Below are positions 28,319 through 36,879 of a stretch of DNA of 64,000 bases, piece by piece. The stretch's first letter is position 1. Each line of letters begins with the position of its first letter. The notes beneath the pieces were generated by a model. It worked only from the letters and a program-made list of their open reading frames with translations, was not told the DNA's origin and did not search any database. Origin of the DNA: Rheinheimera salexigens (GTDB lineage: Bacteria; Pseudomonadota; Gammaproteobacteria; Enterobacterales; Alteromonadaceae); contig NZ_MKEK01000001.1 in assembly GCF_001752395.1 (NCBI RefSeq), positions 2,045,259 through 2,109,258 of the forward strand. Reading direction: 5' to 3'. The translations under genes and the position numbers were made by a program.

Positions 28319-29251
28319 ATGTCAGCTTATAGCAATGTATTAGTGGTATTAGACCCCGCAGCTGAATATCAAAAAGCGCTTAATCGTGCTTTACAACTTG
28401 CTAGGCTGCAGCCTTGTCGCTTAACCGTATTTTTAACCGTATACGACTTCTCTTACGAAATGACCACTATGCTGTCTGGTACAGAGCGTGAATCAATGCG
28501 CCAAGCTGTTATTAGTGATCGAGAGCAGTGGATTAAACAGCTACTAACTGAAGCTAACGCGACTGATTTAGACACCCATATCTTGGTGGTATGGCATAAC
28601 CGGCCTTTTGAAGCCATTGTCCATACCGCTATAGAGCAAAATATCGACTTTATTATTAAAGGGACACATGATCATGATGTTCTAAAGTCGATGATTTTTA
28701 CGCCAACCGATTGGCATATTTTACGTAAATGCCCCTGCCCTGTACTACTGATAAAAGAGTACGAATGGCCAACGCGGCGCAATATTATTGCCGCTATACA
28801 TGCCGGTAGCGAACAAGAACATCACTCAGCCCTAGATCAACGCATTATTGCAAAAGCACTGCAAATGGCAAAGTTACTGGATGCTAAAGTACATTTGGTT
28901 AATGCTTTTCCTGGCACGCCGGTAAATATTGCGATTGAAATACCTGAATTTAATGCGCAAGAATACAGTTTAAGTATGAAACAACACCACATTGATGCCG
29001 TGGCTAAATTAGCTAATCAATATGATATTCCTGCCGCGCAATGTCATGTCATAGAGGGGATGCCTGAAGATATTATCCCTAATATTGTCAATGAATATGA
29101 TGCCCTTATGGTCGTGATCGGCACTATAGGCCGTACCGGATTTTCTGCAGCCATTATTGGTAATACGGCTGAGCATGTTATCGACCAGTTAGACTGCGAT
29201 GTTCTCGCGGTAAAACCGGCAGATTTTGTCAGTCCATTACAGAAAAGCTAA
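28319..29251 (+). CDS. uspE: universal stress protein E
   Basis: 310 residues with two tandem Usp domains (about 1-150 and 155-305), each ending in a nucleotide-binding-like segment ([37 protein letters not shown]). Neighbouring fnr and ttcA match the E. coli fnr-uspE-ttcA region. Usp proteins support survival under stress and stasis; the ligand is not established for UspE. AGGAG lies six bases upstream of the ATG. Confidence 0.94.
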   Translation: MSAYSNVLVVLDPAAEYQKALNRALQLARLQPCRLTVFLTVYDFSYEMTTMLSGTERESMRQAVISDREQWIKQLLTEANATDLDTHILVVWHNRPFEAIVHTAIEQNIDFIIKGTHDHDVLKSMIFTPTDWHILRKCPCPVLLIKEYEWPTRRNIIAAIHAGSEQEHHSALDQRIIAKALQMAKLLDAKVHLVNAFPGTPVNIAIEIPEFNAQEYSLSMKQHHIDAVAKLANQYDIPAAQCHVIEGMPEDIIPNIVNEYDALMVVIGTIGRTGFSAAIIGNTAEHVIDQLDCDVLAVKPADFVSPLQKS

Positions 29252-29270
29252 GTTTTCGCACTAGGTTGCT

Positions 29271-29298
29271 TTGGTATTGGCGTTGCCTTCGTTATAAT
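29271..29298 (+). promoter_or_regulatory. predicted sigma-70 promoter of ttcA
   Basis: A perfect -10 TATAAT at 29293-29298 with TTGGTA at 29271-29276 as -35, spacing 16 bp. Transcription would start near 29305, about 25 bp before the ttcA ATG. Confidence 0.6.
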
Positions 29299-29328
29299 GT
29301 GCGCCATTTTAGCATTAGGTTTAATTTT

Positions 29329-30246
29329 ATGACGCACGCAGCGCAAGCCAAAGCACAATACAGTTTAAATAAGTTACATAAACGCTTACGCCGCAATGTA
29401 GGACAAGCTATCGCAGACTTTAATATGATTGAAGATGGCGATAAAATTATGGTGTGTTTGTCTGGCGGCAAAGATTCTTACACTATGTTAGATATTTTGC
29501 TTAATTTACAAAAGTCGGCGCCAATACATTTTAGTATTATTGCTGTCAATTTAGATCAAAAACAACCGGGCTTTCCTGCCGAAGTACTACCGAGCTATTT
29601 AACTGAACTCGGCGTTGAATATCTAATTGTAAATGAAGATACCTATTCAATTGTAAAAGAAAAAGTGCCAGAAGGTAAAACTACATGTTCGTTATGCTCA
29701 CGCTTGCGCCGTGGTATTTTATATAACACAGCAAAAAAATTAGGCGCTACAAAAATTGCCTTAGGCCATCACCGAGATGACATGTTAGAAACCCTGTTTT
29801 TAAATATGTTTTTTGGCGGTAAAATGAAATCAATGCCGCCCAAGTTGGTCAGTGATAACGGTGAGCATGTTGTTATTCGGCCATTAGTTTACTGCAAAGA
29901 AAAAGACATTGAACAGTATTCAATTGCCAAAGGCTTCCCCATTATTCCTTGTAACTTATGCGGCTCACAAGACGGCCTTCAGCGTCAAGTGGTTAAGGAA
30001 ATGCTGCAAGATTGGGATAAACGTTTCCCCGGTAGAATAGAAACTATGTTTCAAGCTATGCAGAATATTGTGCCTTCACATATGATTGATAAAAACCTGT
30101 TTAATTTTGCTGAGTTAAGTAAAGATACTAGCGTAAGTGAAGGTGATACCGCTTTTGATAAACCCAGTATCTCGGCTATTCCTGCTGGTTTTATTGCCGA
30201 TGAAGATGCTGATGTTGCAGAGTTGCAATATATTGCTTTAAGTTAA
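29329..30246 (+). CDS. ttcA: tRNA 2-thiocytidine(32) synthetase TtcA
   Basis: 305 residues from the ATG at 29329; the frame extends to 29266 but that part covers the promoter. PP-loop [11 protein letters not shown] near residue 45, then [10 protein letters not shown] and PCNLCGSQ, two CxxC pairs including the ligands of the [4Fe-4S] cluster. TtcA activates C32 of certain tRNAs with ATP and adds sulfur, tuning decoding. Length and motifs match the family. Confidence 0.95.
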   Translation: MTHAAQAKAQYSLNKLHKRLRRNVGQAIADFNMIEDGDKIMVCLSGGKDSYTMLDILLNLQKSAPIHFSIIAVNLDQKQPGFPAEVLPSYLTELGVEYLIVNEDTYSIVKEKVPEGKTTCSLCSRLRRGILYNTAKKLGATKIALGHHRDDMLETLFLNMFFGGKMKSMPPKLVSDNGEHVVIRPLVYCKEKDIEQYSIAKGFPIIPCNLCGSQDGLQRQVVKEMLQDWDKRFPGRIETMFQAMQNIVPSHMIDKNLFNFAELSKDTSVSEGDTAFDKPSISAIPAGFIADEDADVAELQYIALS

Positions 30247-30252
30247 GACTCA

Positions 30253-30347
30253 GCATTTAGAATGCACTCTACATTTTGAAATGTACTTTTCGCATGAGAT
30301 AGAGCATATAGCCAGTAAATTCAAGATAATAGAATAATTACTGGCTA
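30253..30347. repeat. three successive hairpins between convergent ttcA and DUF2987 genes
   Basis: GCATT-TAG-AATGC (30253-30265), TACATTT-TG-AAATGTA (30270-30285, followed by CTTTT on the plus strand) and TAGCCAGTAA/TTACTGGCTA (30309-30347, 19-base loop). They fill the gap between two convergent genes and probably end transcription from both sides, although none has a classical long T-tract. Confidence 0.55.
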
Positions 30348-30364
30348 GTATTAACCTTATTGAA

Positions 30365-31018
30365 CTAGTGTTTTTGCGCCATCAGAGGCAATAGATATAA
30401 AGGTTTCTCACCCAATAACCACGGCAAATCTAGTGCACTGTTATAATCTACCAAGCGTATTTCACAGCGTTGTTCTTGGCACTTTGTCACAGCTTGTTGA
30501 TCTGTCGACAACGAGTTTAAGCGAGTAACGTTGTTAGCAAATACTATAATCACGCCTTGTACTTCAGGTAACCAACGCTTACTAACACTACCGGCTAAAT
30601 CAGCTAAAACTAAGCTAAATTGCTGTTGATAGTGCACTAGCTGTTGCTGTTTAACCGTGGCATTAAGGGGCATTCTACTGCGAAGGCGTAGTGTTAACTC
30701 ACAACGAGCTTGGTTATCGGCCTGCTGTAAAATCAACCTCGCTTTACTGTCTTTAAGTGCTTCATCAAACGGTAAACTTATTTCGCCATTGGCAGATAAA
30801 TACAATGGCATATTATGAATATCGCTGGTTAAGCGTAAATCGATGTAATGACAATCTGCGTTACGTTGGGTATTTGACAGTAAAAAAGCTAACGTTAAGT
30901 CACTATACTCAGGTTTTTGTAGCGTTTTCATTTTCTTATATAAACTATCATAACTGATCATTAACGTTGCTTGTGCCGGAACCGAAAACAGTAGCACTAG
31001 CATAAAAAACTTAAACAT
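30365..31018 (-). CDS. exported protein, DUF2987-like
   Basis: 217 residues with a signal peptide ending PAQA|T near residue 17, hence periplasmic or secreted. The mature start LMISYDSLYKKMK and the later FPLYLSANGEI-like and WLPEVQGVIIVF segments resemble DUF2987 proteins of Alteromonadales and Vibrionales. Cys residues are paired (CHYID, KCQEQRCEI) and may form disulfides. It lies 1 bp after the bax stop, so the pair is co-transcribed. Function unknown; a role linked to cell-wall turnover is only suggested by bax. Confidence 0.65.
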   Translation of the reverse strand: MFKFFMLVLLFSVPAQATLMISYDSLYKKMKTLQKPEYSDLTLAFLLSNTQRNADCHYIDLRLTSDIHNMPLYLSANGEISLPFDEALKDSKARLILQQADNQARCELTLRLRSRMPLNATVKQQQLVHYQQQFSLVLADLAGSVSKRWLPEVQGVIIVFANNVTRLNSLSTDQQAVTKCQEQRCEIRLVDYNSALDLPWLLGEKPLYLLPLMAQKH

Positions 31019-31019
31019 T

Positions 31020-31883
31020 TTATTGTTCCAAAAATTTACGGTTATAGCGGATCATACTACTAATCTCCGCGATATAGTCATCACCACGCTCTGAATACGC
31101 CCCTAACCCTTCGGCCAGTGTTTCGCCGCGTAACGGCTTATTGGCTTGGCGTAATCGTAGCCTAATATCACGAAGTGCTTGATAGGTATGAAACGTATTT
31201 AAATTATAAAAGTAACTACTGATACTGGCGGATGGGCTACTAAATTTAGCGACTTCATGGCTTTCCCCCTCTTGTCGAGACGAAGGCACTATGCCGCAAC
31301 CTTCTCTAAAGCACCATTGTCCAAAAAAGTTAAAGCCCTCAAGAGCAAATCTACTGGTGCCCCATGCTGACTCATTAGCAGCCTGCATTAAGACTAAACT
31401 TTCGGGAATAATATCCACCCGACTCAATAATTCTGTTGCTGACTCATGGTCTGAAACGGCAACGTCCATTCGAAACTCATCATATAAACTATATAAAAAA
31501 GCATATTCGCCAATAGTAATTTTTAAGCCTTTATCATGTTTTTTAATAATATCTAGCAATTGCGTTCTAAGGCTAAGTAAACGGGCATTCTCTCGTTTTA
31601 CATAAGGGCGTAAATAAGCAAAAAATGCTTGTTTCTTTTCTACCGTATCGGTAAAGGTAGTAAAATCTGGTAAGGCTTTTTTAGCAGGTAACGGTTGGGT
31701 ATAGGCTAAGCGTTGCAATAGCTTTTTTTTATCTGCTTTATTTAGCACTGCCGCACGACTAGGTTGCTGCCACTCTTCTAGCGAGTCTAGTTGCTGAATT
31801 GGCTCTAACTGTATAAAGGGGCTCATTAGCGCAATAACAAAGCCAAACCAAAATAAACCTAATAACACATTACGAATAAACAT
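31020..31883 (-). CDS. bax: Bax-type glucosaminidase-domain protein
   Basis: 287 residues: an N-terminal membrane anchor (about 5-22), then a C-terminal glucosaminidase domain (about 140-287) with LVLMQAANESAWGTSRFA, whose Glu is the expected catalytic acid, GFNFFGQWCF and the final YAEISSMIRYN-like end. Such enzymes cleave the glycan strand of peptidoglycan and occur as E. coli Bax and in flagellar FlgJ. AGGAG lies a few bases before the ATG. Confidence 0.88.
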   Translation of the reverse strand: MFIRNVLLGLFWFGFVIALMSPFIQLEPIQQLDSLEEWQQPSRAAVLNKADKKKLLQRLAYTQPLPAKKALPDFTTFTDTVEKKQAFFAYLRPYVKRENARLLSLRTQLLDIIKKHDKGLKITIGEYAFLYSLYDEFRMDVAVSDHESATELLSRVDIIPESLVLMQAANESAWGTSRFALEGFNFFGQWCFREGCGIVPSSRQEGESHEVAKFSSPSASISSYFYNLNTFHTYQALRDIRLRLRQANKPLRGETLAEGLGAYSERGDDYIAEISSMIRYNRKFLEQ

Positions 31884-32132
31884 CTTTCTCCTAGCTGGAT
31901 ATTAGTCATCCAAAAATTCACAAAATTTATTTATTTAAACTAAATCAAGATAACGGGCTATTTTATCAAGAAATGCTGGGTAATTGCGCATAATACCTCA
32001 ATACACTGCTTTTAATACTTTATGTTTAAAATAACTTATTATAACAATTGCAAAATAGTCTAAGGTATGGGAAAAATACTCTAGGATAATAGCTGTCTGG
32101 ACGGTTAGAAGTTACTCTTTAAGGCCCATATA

Positions 32133-33347
32133 ATGCAACCCATAAAACGCTCAACTAAACTTAACGGTGTTTGTTACGACATTCGCGGCCCAATAGCCCA
32201 AGAAGCAAAGAGAATGGAGGATGAAGGCCAACGTATTCTTAAATTAAATATTGGTAATCCGGCATTATTTGGCTTTGAAGCACCCGATGAAATTCTCAAG
32301 CATGTTATCCATAATTTACCTTCTGCCCAAGGTTATTCTGATGCCCAAGGCATCTACCCCGCTCGTGTTGCCGTGGCTCAGTATTATCAGCAACGGGGAA
32401 TTTTAAAAGCGGATGCAGACGATGTATATATCGGCAATGGTGTATCTGAGCTTATTTTAATGTCATTGCAGGCTTTGCTCAATACCGATGATGAAGTCTT
32501 AATTCCATCACCTGATTATCCGTTATGGACCGCAGCCGTTAATTTAGCCGGCGGTAAAGCGGTGCATTATCATTGTGATGATCAGCAAGGTTGGTTACCG
32601 GCTTTAGATGATATTAAAGCCAAAATCACTAACAAAACTAAAGCTATCGTGCTGATCAACCCCAATAACCCGACGGGTGCGGTGTACCATAAAGCATTTT
32701 TAATCGAATTATTACAAATAGCCCGTGAACATAAGCTGGTTGTTTTAAGTGATGAAATTTACGATAAAGTGCTTTATGACGGCAATGAGCATGTTAGTAC
32801 TGCAGCACTAGCGGATGATTTAGTTATATTAACTTTTAGCGGCTTATCGAAAAATTATCGTATCGCTGGCTTTAGAATTGGCTGGTTGTTAATTTCAGGT
32901 GCTAAACAATTTGCTCAGCAATATATTGAAGGTTTATCTATCTTAGCCTCAATGCGCTTATGCGCCAATGTACCCTGTCAACATGCAGTGCAAACGGCAT
33001 TAGGCGGCTATCAAAGCATTCAGCAATTAGTACAACCTGAAGGTCGTTTGTATCAACAAATGGACTTGGCACATAACTTAATCAGTCAAATTGACGGTAT
33101 TAGTTGTTTTCGTCCTCAAGGTGCCATGTATTTATTTGCTAAACTCGATCAAAAAAAGCTCGGGATCTATAATGATGAACAGTTTGTACTAGATTTTCTG
33201 CGTCAGCAAAAAGTGTTACTTGTGCATGGTCGGGCTTTTAATTGGCCAACCCCAGACCATTTCCGCTTAGTGTTCTTACCACACAAAGAGCAGCTCATCA
33301 CAGCGATTAATAAGTTAGAAAAGTTTTTATCTGGCTATAAACAATAA
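32133..33347 (+). CDS. alaA: glutamate-pyruvate aminotransferase AlaA
   Basis: 404 residues (E. coli AlaA 405). A class I PLP aminotransferase: VCYDIRGPIAQEAKRMEDEG at the N-terminus, LINPNNPTGAVY for the PLP ring Asn, SDEIYDKVLYD, and FSGLSKNYRIAGFRIGW with the Schiff-base lysine. It makes alanine from pyruvate and glutamate. The next gene is an alanine/Na+ symporter, so synthesis and transport of alanine are paired. Confidence 0.95.
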   Translation: MQPIKRSTKLNGVCYDIRGPIAQEAKRMEDEGQRILKLNIGNPALFGFEAPDEILKHVIHNLPSAQGYSDAQGIYPARVAVAQYYQQRGILKADADDVYIGNGVSELILMSLQALLNTDDEVLIPSPDYPLWTAAVNLAGGKAVHYHCDDQQGWLPALDDIKAKITNKTKAIVLINPNNPTGAVYHKAFLIELLQIAREHKLVVLSDEIYDKVLYDGNEHVSTAALADDLVILTFSGLSKNYRIAGFRIGWLLISGAKQFAQQYIEGLSILASMRLCANVPCQHAVQTALGGYQSIQQLVQPEGRLYQQMDLAHNLISQIDGISCFRPQGAMYLFAKLDQKKLGIYNDEQFVLDFLRQQKVLLVHGRAFNWPTPDHFRLVFLPHKEQLITAINKLEKFLSGYKQ

Positions 33348-33386
33348 AATCTTAGCTAACTCTAATAAAAAATATAATGAAAATTT

Positions 33387-34793
33387 ATGAATGATTTTAG
33401 CTTTCAACATGTATTTGAACGATTTACTGACGCTTTAGCCAGTGTGGTTTTTTTTGCTTTTAACCTAAACGATACTGAAATCCCTTTAGTATTACTGTGG
33501 TTAATTGGCGGTGCCTTGTTTTTCACCGTGGCATTAGGCTTTATTAATATTCGTGGTTTTAGCCACGCCATCGGCTTAGTTAAAAACAATAAAACCAGTG
33601 GCGTTAAAGGTGAGATCACGCCCTTTCAGGCACTTAGCACCGCTTTATCAGGCACGGTCGGCACGGGCAATATTGCCGGTGTCGCGCTAGCGATTAGCTT
33701 AGGCGGGCCTGGTGCAACCTTTTGGATGATAATTGCTGGCTTGCTCGGCATGTCGACTAAATTTGTTGAATGTACTTTAGCGGTTAAGTATCGCCAAATT
33801 AATGCCGATGGCAGCGTGTCTGGCGGACCTATGTTTTATATTAAAGCCGCTTTTGATAAGTGTAACTTACCGCTAATAGGCTCAATTCTCGCAATAGCGT
33901 TTTCAGTGTTTGTTATCTTTGGTTCTGCTGGCTTTGTTCATGTTAATCAAGGCTTTGTTCAAGTGCAATCTGTTACAGGTTTCAGTAACGCGTGGCTGTT
34001 TGGTGCTATTTATGCCCTACTAGTGGGCTTAGTGATTATTGGTGGCTTAAAAAGTATTGCTAAAGTAACCAGTAAACTCGTGCCGCTAATGTGTGCAATC
34101 TATCTGTTTGCTGCTTTTGCCGTTATGACAGTTCATTTCACTGAAATCCCCGCAGCTTTTGCTTTAATTATCTCCAGTGCTTTTACGCCTGAAGCCGGCT
34201 ATGGCGGTTTTATTGGTGTACTAATCCAAGGTTTTCGTCGGGCTGCCTATTCTAATGAAGCCGGTGTTGGCTCCTCACCTATTGCTCACGCCGCAGCGCA
34301 AACTAAAAATCCTATTAGCCAAGGCTTTGTTGGCTTGCTCGAGCCGTTTATTGACACTGTTGTCATTTGCACAATTACTGCCTTAGTGATCATTTTAACC
34401 GGTGCTTATCAAACCGCCGGTTTAGACGGTGTGCAAATTACCTCAAGCGCCTTTGCTTCGGTATTTACGTGGTTTCCTTGGGTGCTAATGGTCGCATTAT
34501 TGTTGTTTGGTTTTTCTACTGTGGTGAGCTGGTCCTATTATGGCTTAACCGGTTGGCGTTATATATTTGGAACCGGCAAACAAGCGACGGCTATCTATAA
34601 AGTATTGTTTTGTTTAATTGTTTCTATTGGTGCTGTGCCTAATATTATGGCGGTTTTTAACTTTATAGATTCCATGATTTTTTTAATGGCTGTACCGAAT
34701 ATTTTAGCGCTGTATATGTTATTACCTGAAGTAAGACGAGATTTAGCCCTATATTGGGCGACACGAAATCAGGTGGTAAGTGATAAGCGATAA
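33387..34793 (+). CDS. alanine/Na+ symporter, AGCS family
   Basis: 468 residues with about ten to eleven membrane helices. ALSGTVGTGNIAGVALAI, GGPGATFWMI and RAAYSNEAGVGSSPIAHAAA are AGCS signature blocks. It imports alanine or glycine with Na+. It follows alaA by 39 bp with a weak ribosome-binding site. Its last codons (VVSDKR, stop) are the first copies of a 7-bp tandem repeat that continues into the 3' region. Confidence 0.92.
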   Translation: MNDFSFQHVFERFTDALASVVFFAFNLNDTEIPLVLLWLIGGALFFTVALGFINIRGFSHAIGLVKNNKTSGVKGEITPFQALSTALSGTVGTGNIAGVALAISLGGPGATFWMIIAGLLGMSTKFVECTLAVKYRQINADGSVSGGPMFYIKAAFDKCNLPLIGSILAIAFSVFVIFGSAGFVHVNQGFVQVQSVTGFSNAWLFGAIYALLVGLVIIGGLKSIAKVTSKLVPLMCAIYLFAAFAVMTVHFTEIPAAFALIISSAFTPEAGYGGFIGVLIQGFRRAAYSNEAGVGSSPIAHAAAQTKNPISQGFVGLLEPFIDTVVICTITALVIILTGAYQTAGLDGVQITSSAFASVFTWFPWVLMVALLLFGFSTVVSWSYYGLTGWRYIFGTGKQATAIYKVLFCLIVSIGAVPNIMAVFNFIDSMIFLMAVPNILALYMLLPEVRRDLALYWATRNQVVSDKR

Positions 34794-34830
34794 GCGATAA
34801 GCGATAAGTGATTAGTGATTAGTGATAAGA
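34782..34830 (+). repeat. 7-bp tandem repeat across the symporter stop codon
   Basis: Seven back-to-back heptamers: GATAAGC three times, GATAAGT, GATTAGT twice, GATAAGA. The first two copies encode Asp-Lys-Arg-stop. Later copies have diverged by C-to-T and A-to-T changes, which suggests slipped-strand expansion followed by point mutation. Confidence 0.9.
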
Positions 34831-35101
34831 GTCGACTGACTAATGAATTATTGAGGAACGGTTTTACCCTTAACTAACCATTGCAGCCCTGTTCGGGCGT
34901 AAATGAGCCCCCAGGGATGGGTTTACGGCGTGTTAGTGTTGGTAAACCGATCCGTATATATATTTAAAATAGTTTTAATTTTCATGCTGAATGTCTACTA
35001 TTTTGGATCCAGTCCAGTGACAGCTTGGGTTGCGGCTTTATTTAGTTGCAACCCAAACATATGATGAATAGCACTATTTTTACAACTGCTTTGGCAACTT
35101 C
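34794..35101. other. intergenic region with repeat tail and hairpins (308 bp)
   Basis: After the heptamer array comes a GC-richer block (about 34890-34945) with a hairpin-forming GTAAA...CCC / GGG...TTTAC pair, then an AT-rich stretch, then a 9-bp inverted repeat TTGGGTTGC / GCAACCCAA (35025-35033 and 35048-35056). No open frame with a ribosome-binding site was seen. The GC-rich block may be a dispersed intergenic element, but no second copy is in this window. Confidence 0.5.
35025..35056. repeat. 9-bp inverted repeat downstream of yebG
   Basis: TTGGGTTGC and GCAACCCAA separated by 14 bases, about 45 bp past the yebG stop on the minus strand. It could be the yebG 3' hairpin; there is no T-run, so terminator function is uncertain. 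Confidence 0.5.
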
Positions 35102-35449
35102 TTAGGCTACTTCTGTGGCTACTTCTTTCGCTGCTGTTTTAGGTTTAGGGCTTGATTCGGTTAACTTGTCTGCGGCAGCGGGCTTAGCAGCCGCTTTGGC
35201 TTTAGCGGCACTAGTGGGCTTTTTCTTGGCACCCAAGGCTATTAATACCTCATCTTTGTTTTGCGCTAGAAATAATGCCAAGGCGTCTACGTGTTGCTCA
35301 TCTGTGATTAACTGACTGCCGCTTAACAGCACACTTAGCTCATCAGCCGTATCCAACATTTTATCGTAAGCATCTGCTTCTGCTTTAGAAGTAAAGGTCA
35401 TCTTCTCGGCTCCGTTACGCTCGACTACATATTTAATAATAACTGCCAT
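35102..35449 (-). CDS. yebG: SOS-inducible protein YebG
   Basis: 115 residues from the ATG at 35449 (GGGGA upstream); the frame can be extended to a GTG at 35461. MAVIIKYVVERNGAEKMTF and KAEADAYDKMLDTAD match E. coli YebG closely. The last 45 residues are an Ala/Lys-rich tail, absent or shorter in E. coli, that may bind nucleic acid. The molecular role of YebG is not well established beyond DNA-damage induction. A LexA box lies 25 bp upstream. Confidence 0.92.
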   Translation of the reverse strand: MAVIIKYVVERNGAEKMTFTSKAEADAYDKMLDTADELSVLLSGSQLITDEQHVDALALFLAQNKDEVLIALGAKKKPTSAAKAKAAAKPAAADKLTESSPKPKTAAKEVATEVA

Positions 35450-35473
35450 GCTATTCCCCACTTATTAAGTTAA

Positions 35474-35489
35474 CTGTTCTTTTATACAG
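35474..35489. promoter_or_regulatory. LexA (SOS) box of yebG
   Basis: CTGT-TCTTTTAT-ACAG is a perfect CTGT-N8-ACAG core, extended on the right by TA. It lies 25 bp upstream of the yebG start on the minus strand and 96 bp upstream of the divergent dGTPase-family gene, so it could affect both. Confidence 0.9.
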
Positions 35490-35584
35490 TAATTAATTAT
35501 AAATGTCGAATGCTTTTGCTCGAAGTTTAGCTAGGTTTAACGTAAGATAAATTTATCTAGCTGTGTGATTAAACAAGGAAAATT

Positions 35585-36877
35585 ATGACAGATTTCGTTT
35601 GGTCAGAACGTCGTTCTAATACAGTGTTAAACCGACCGAAAGATTTACGCTCGCCTTGGCAGCGTGATAGAGCGCGTATATTGCACTCGGCTGCATTTCG
35701 ACGTTTACAGTCAAAAACTCAAATCCTTGGTATCGGTCAAAATGATTTTTACCGGACACGACTCACCCACTCGCTAGAAGCGGCGCAAATTGGCACCGGC
35801 TTAGTTAATCAGTTAAAAAGTAAATTAAGCCCAGAACAACAGTTATTATTGCCCGACCATAGCCTGATTGAAGCTTTATGTTTAGCCCATGATATTGGCC
35901 ACCCACCTTTTGGCCATGGTGGCGAAACAGCATTAAACTATAAAATGCTGCATGCCGGCGGCTTTGAAGGTAATGGCCAAACATTACGCATTGTAGCCAA
36001 ACTAGAACCTTATACCTTAAATCATGGTATGGATTTATCCCGGCGTACTTTACTTGGCTTATTAAAATATCCAGTGCTGCAGCCAGACTTAACCCATATA
36101 TCGGTAGCTGAAATAAATCCGTTAAGTCTAAATGCTTGGAAACCAGCCAAAGCTATTTTTGCCGATGATGCAGATATTTTAGATTGGATTTTAGCACCGT
36201 TAACCAGCAGTGATCGTGAGATGTTTCAACAAACCGATGTGTTTGCTTGTAGCCCTTACCTTAAGTCTCGCTTTAAATCCTTAGATGCCTCTATTATGGA
36301 GTTAGCTGATGATATAGCTTATGGCGTTCATGATCTTGAAGATGCCATAGTACTGGGTAATATCAGCCCCACACAGTGGCTACAACATACGACAGAGACG
36401 TTTACTAAGCTACCCGCTGAGTTTCACACTATATTGCACAACATCACCCAGAATCTGTTTAGTGACTTACATCACTTACGTAAAGAAGCTATAGGTTACT
36501 TAGTTAACTTATTAATTTGCTCTGTACAATTAACCACAAGTTTGCCTCAAGCTTCAAGCCCATTAATTCGCTTTAATGCGGCTTTACCTGAGCCTGAGCA
36601 AGCACTGTTAAATTGCTTAAAACAGGTAGTGTATAACTGTGTAATTTCTCGGCCAGATATTCAACAATCCCGATTTCGCAGTCAAAATATGTTGATGTCT
36701 CTGTTTGATGCTTTTGCTTCAGATCCTGAACGTTTACTGCCCGCCAATACCCAAGTGCGTTGGCAAAAAGCAGCACCACAACTTAAACTTAGAGTTATTT
36801 GTGATTATATTTCAGGAATGACGGATGACTATGCTGAGCACATGTACCAGCGGCTATTTGCTGCCCAATGGCGCTAA
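35585..36877 (+). CDS. dgt: dGTPase-family dNTP triphosphohydrolase (HD domain)
   Basis: 430 residues of the dgt-like, HD-superfamily class. N-terminal SPWQRDRARILHSAAFRRLQ, then the metal-site series RTRLTHSLEAAQIG, LAHDIGHPPFGHGGE and a later Asp in DDIAYGVHDLEDA. These enzymes split dNTPs into deoxynucleosides and triphosphate; members of this subgroup are known to deplete dNTPs against phage. It has AAGGA before its ATG and is divergent from SOS gene yebG. The substrate preference cannot be read from the sequence. Confidence 0.88.
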   Translation: MTDFVWSERRSNTVLNRPKDLRSPWQRDRARILHSAAFRRLQSKTQILGIGQNDFYRTRLTHSLEAAQIGTGLVNQLKSKLSPEQQLLLPDHSLIEALCLAHDIGHPPFGHGGETALNYKMLHAGGFEGNGQTLRIVAKLEPYTLNHGMDLSRRTLLGLLKYPVLQPDLTHISVAEINPLSLNAWKPAKAIFADDADILDWILAPLTSSDREMFQQTDVFACSPYLKSRFKSLDASIMELADDIAYGVHDLEDAIVLGNISPTQWLQHTTETFTKLPAEFHTILHNITQNLFSDLHHLRKEAIGYLVNLLICSVQLTTSLPQASSPLIRFNAALPEPEQALLNCLKQVVYNCVISRPDIQQSRFRSQNMLMSLFDAFASDPERLLPANTQVRWQKAAPQLKLRVICDYISGMTDDYAEHMYQRLFAAQWR

Positions 36878-36879
36878 TT

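Noticed and set aside
35585..36877. A defence island around the dGTPase-family gene
   Set aside because: Its neighbours are housekeeping genes (yebG, zapC, pyrD) and no restriction, toxin or other defence genes lie nearby.
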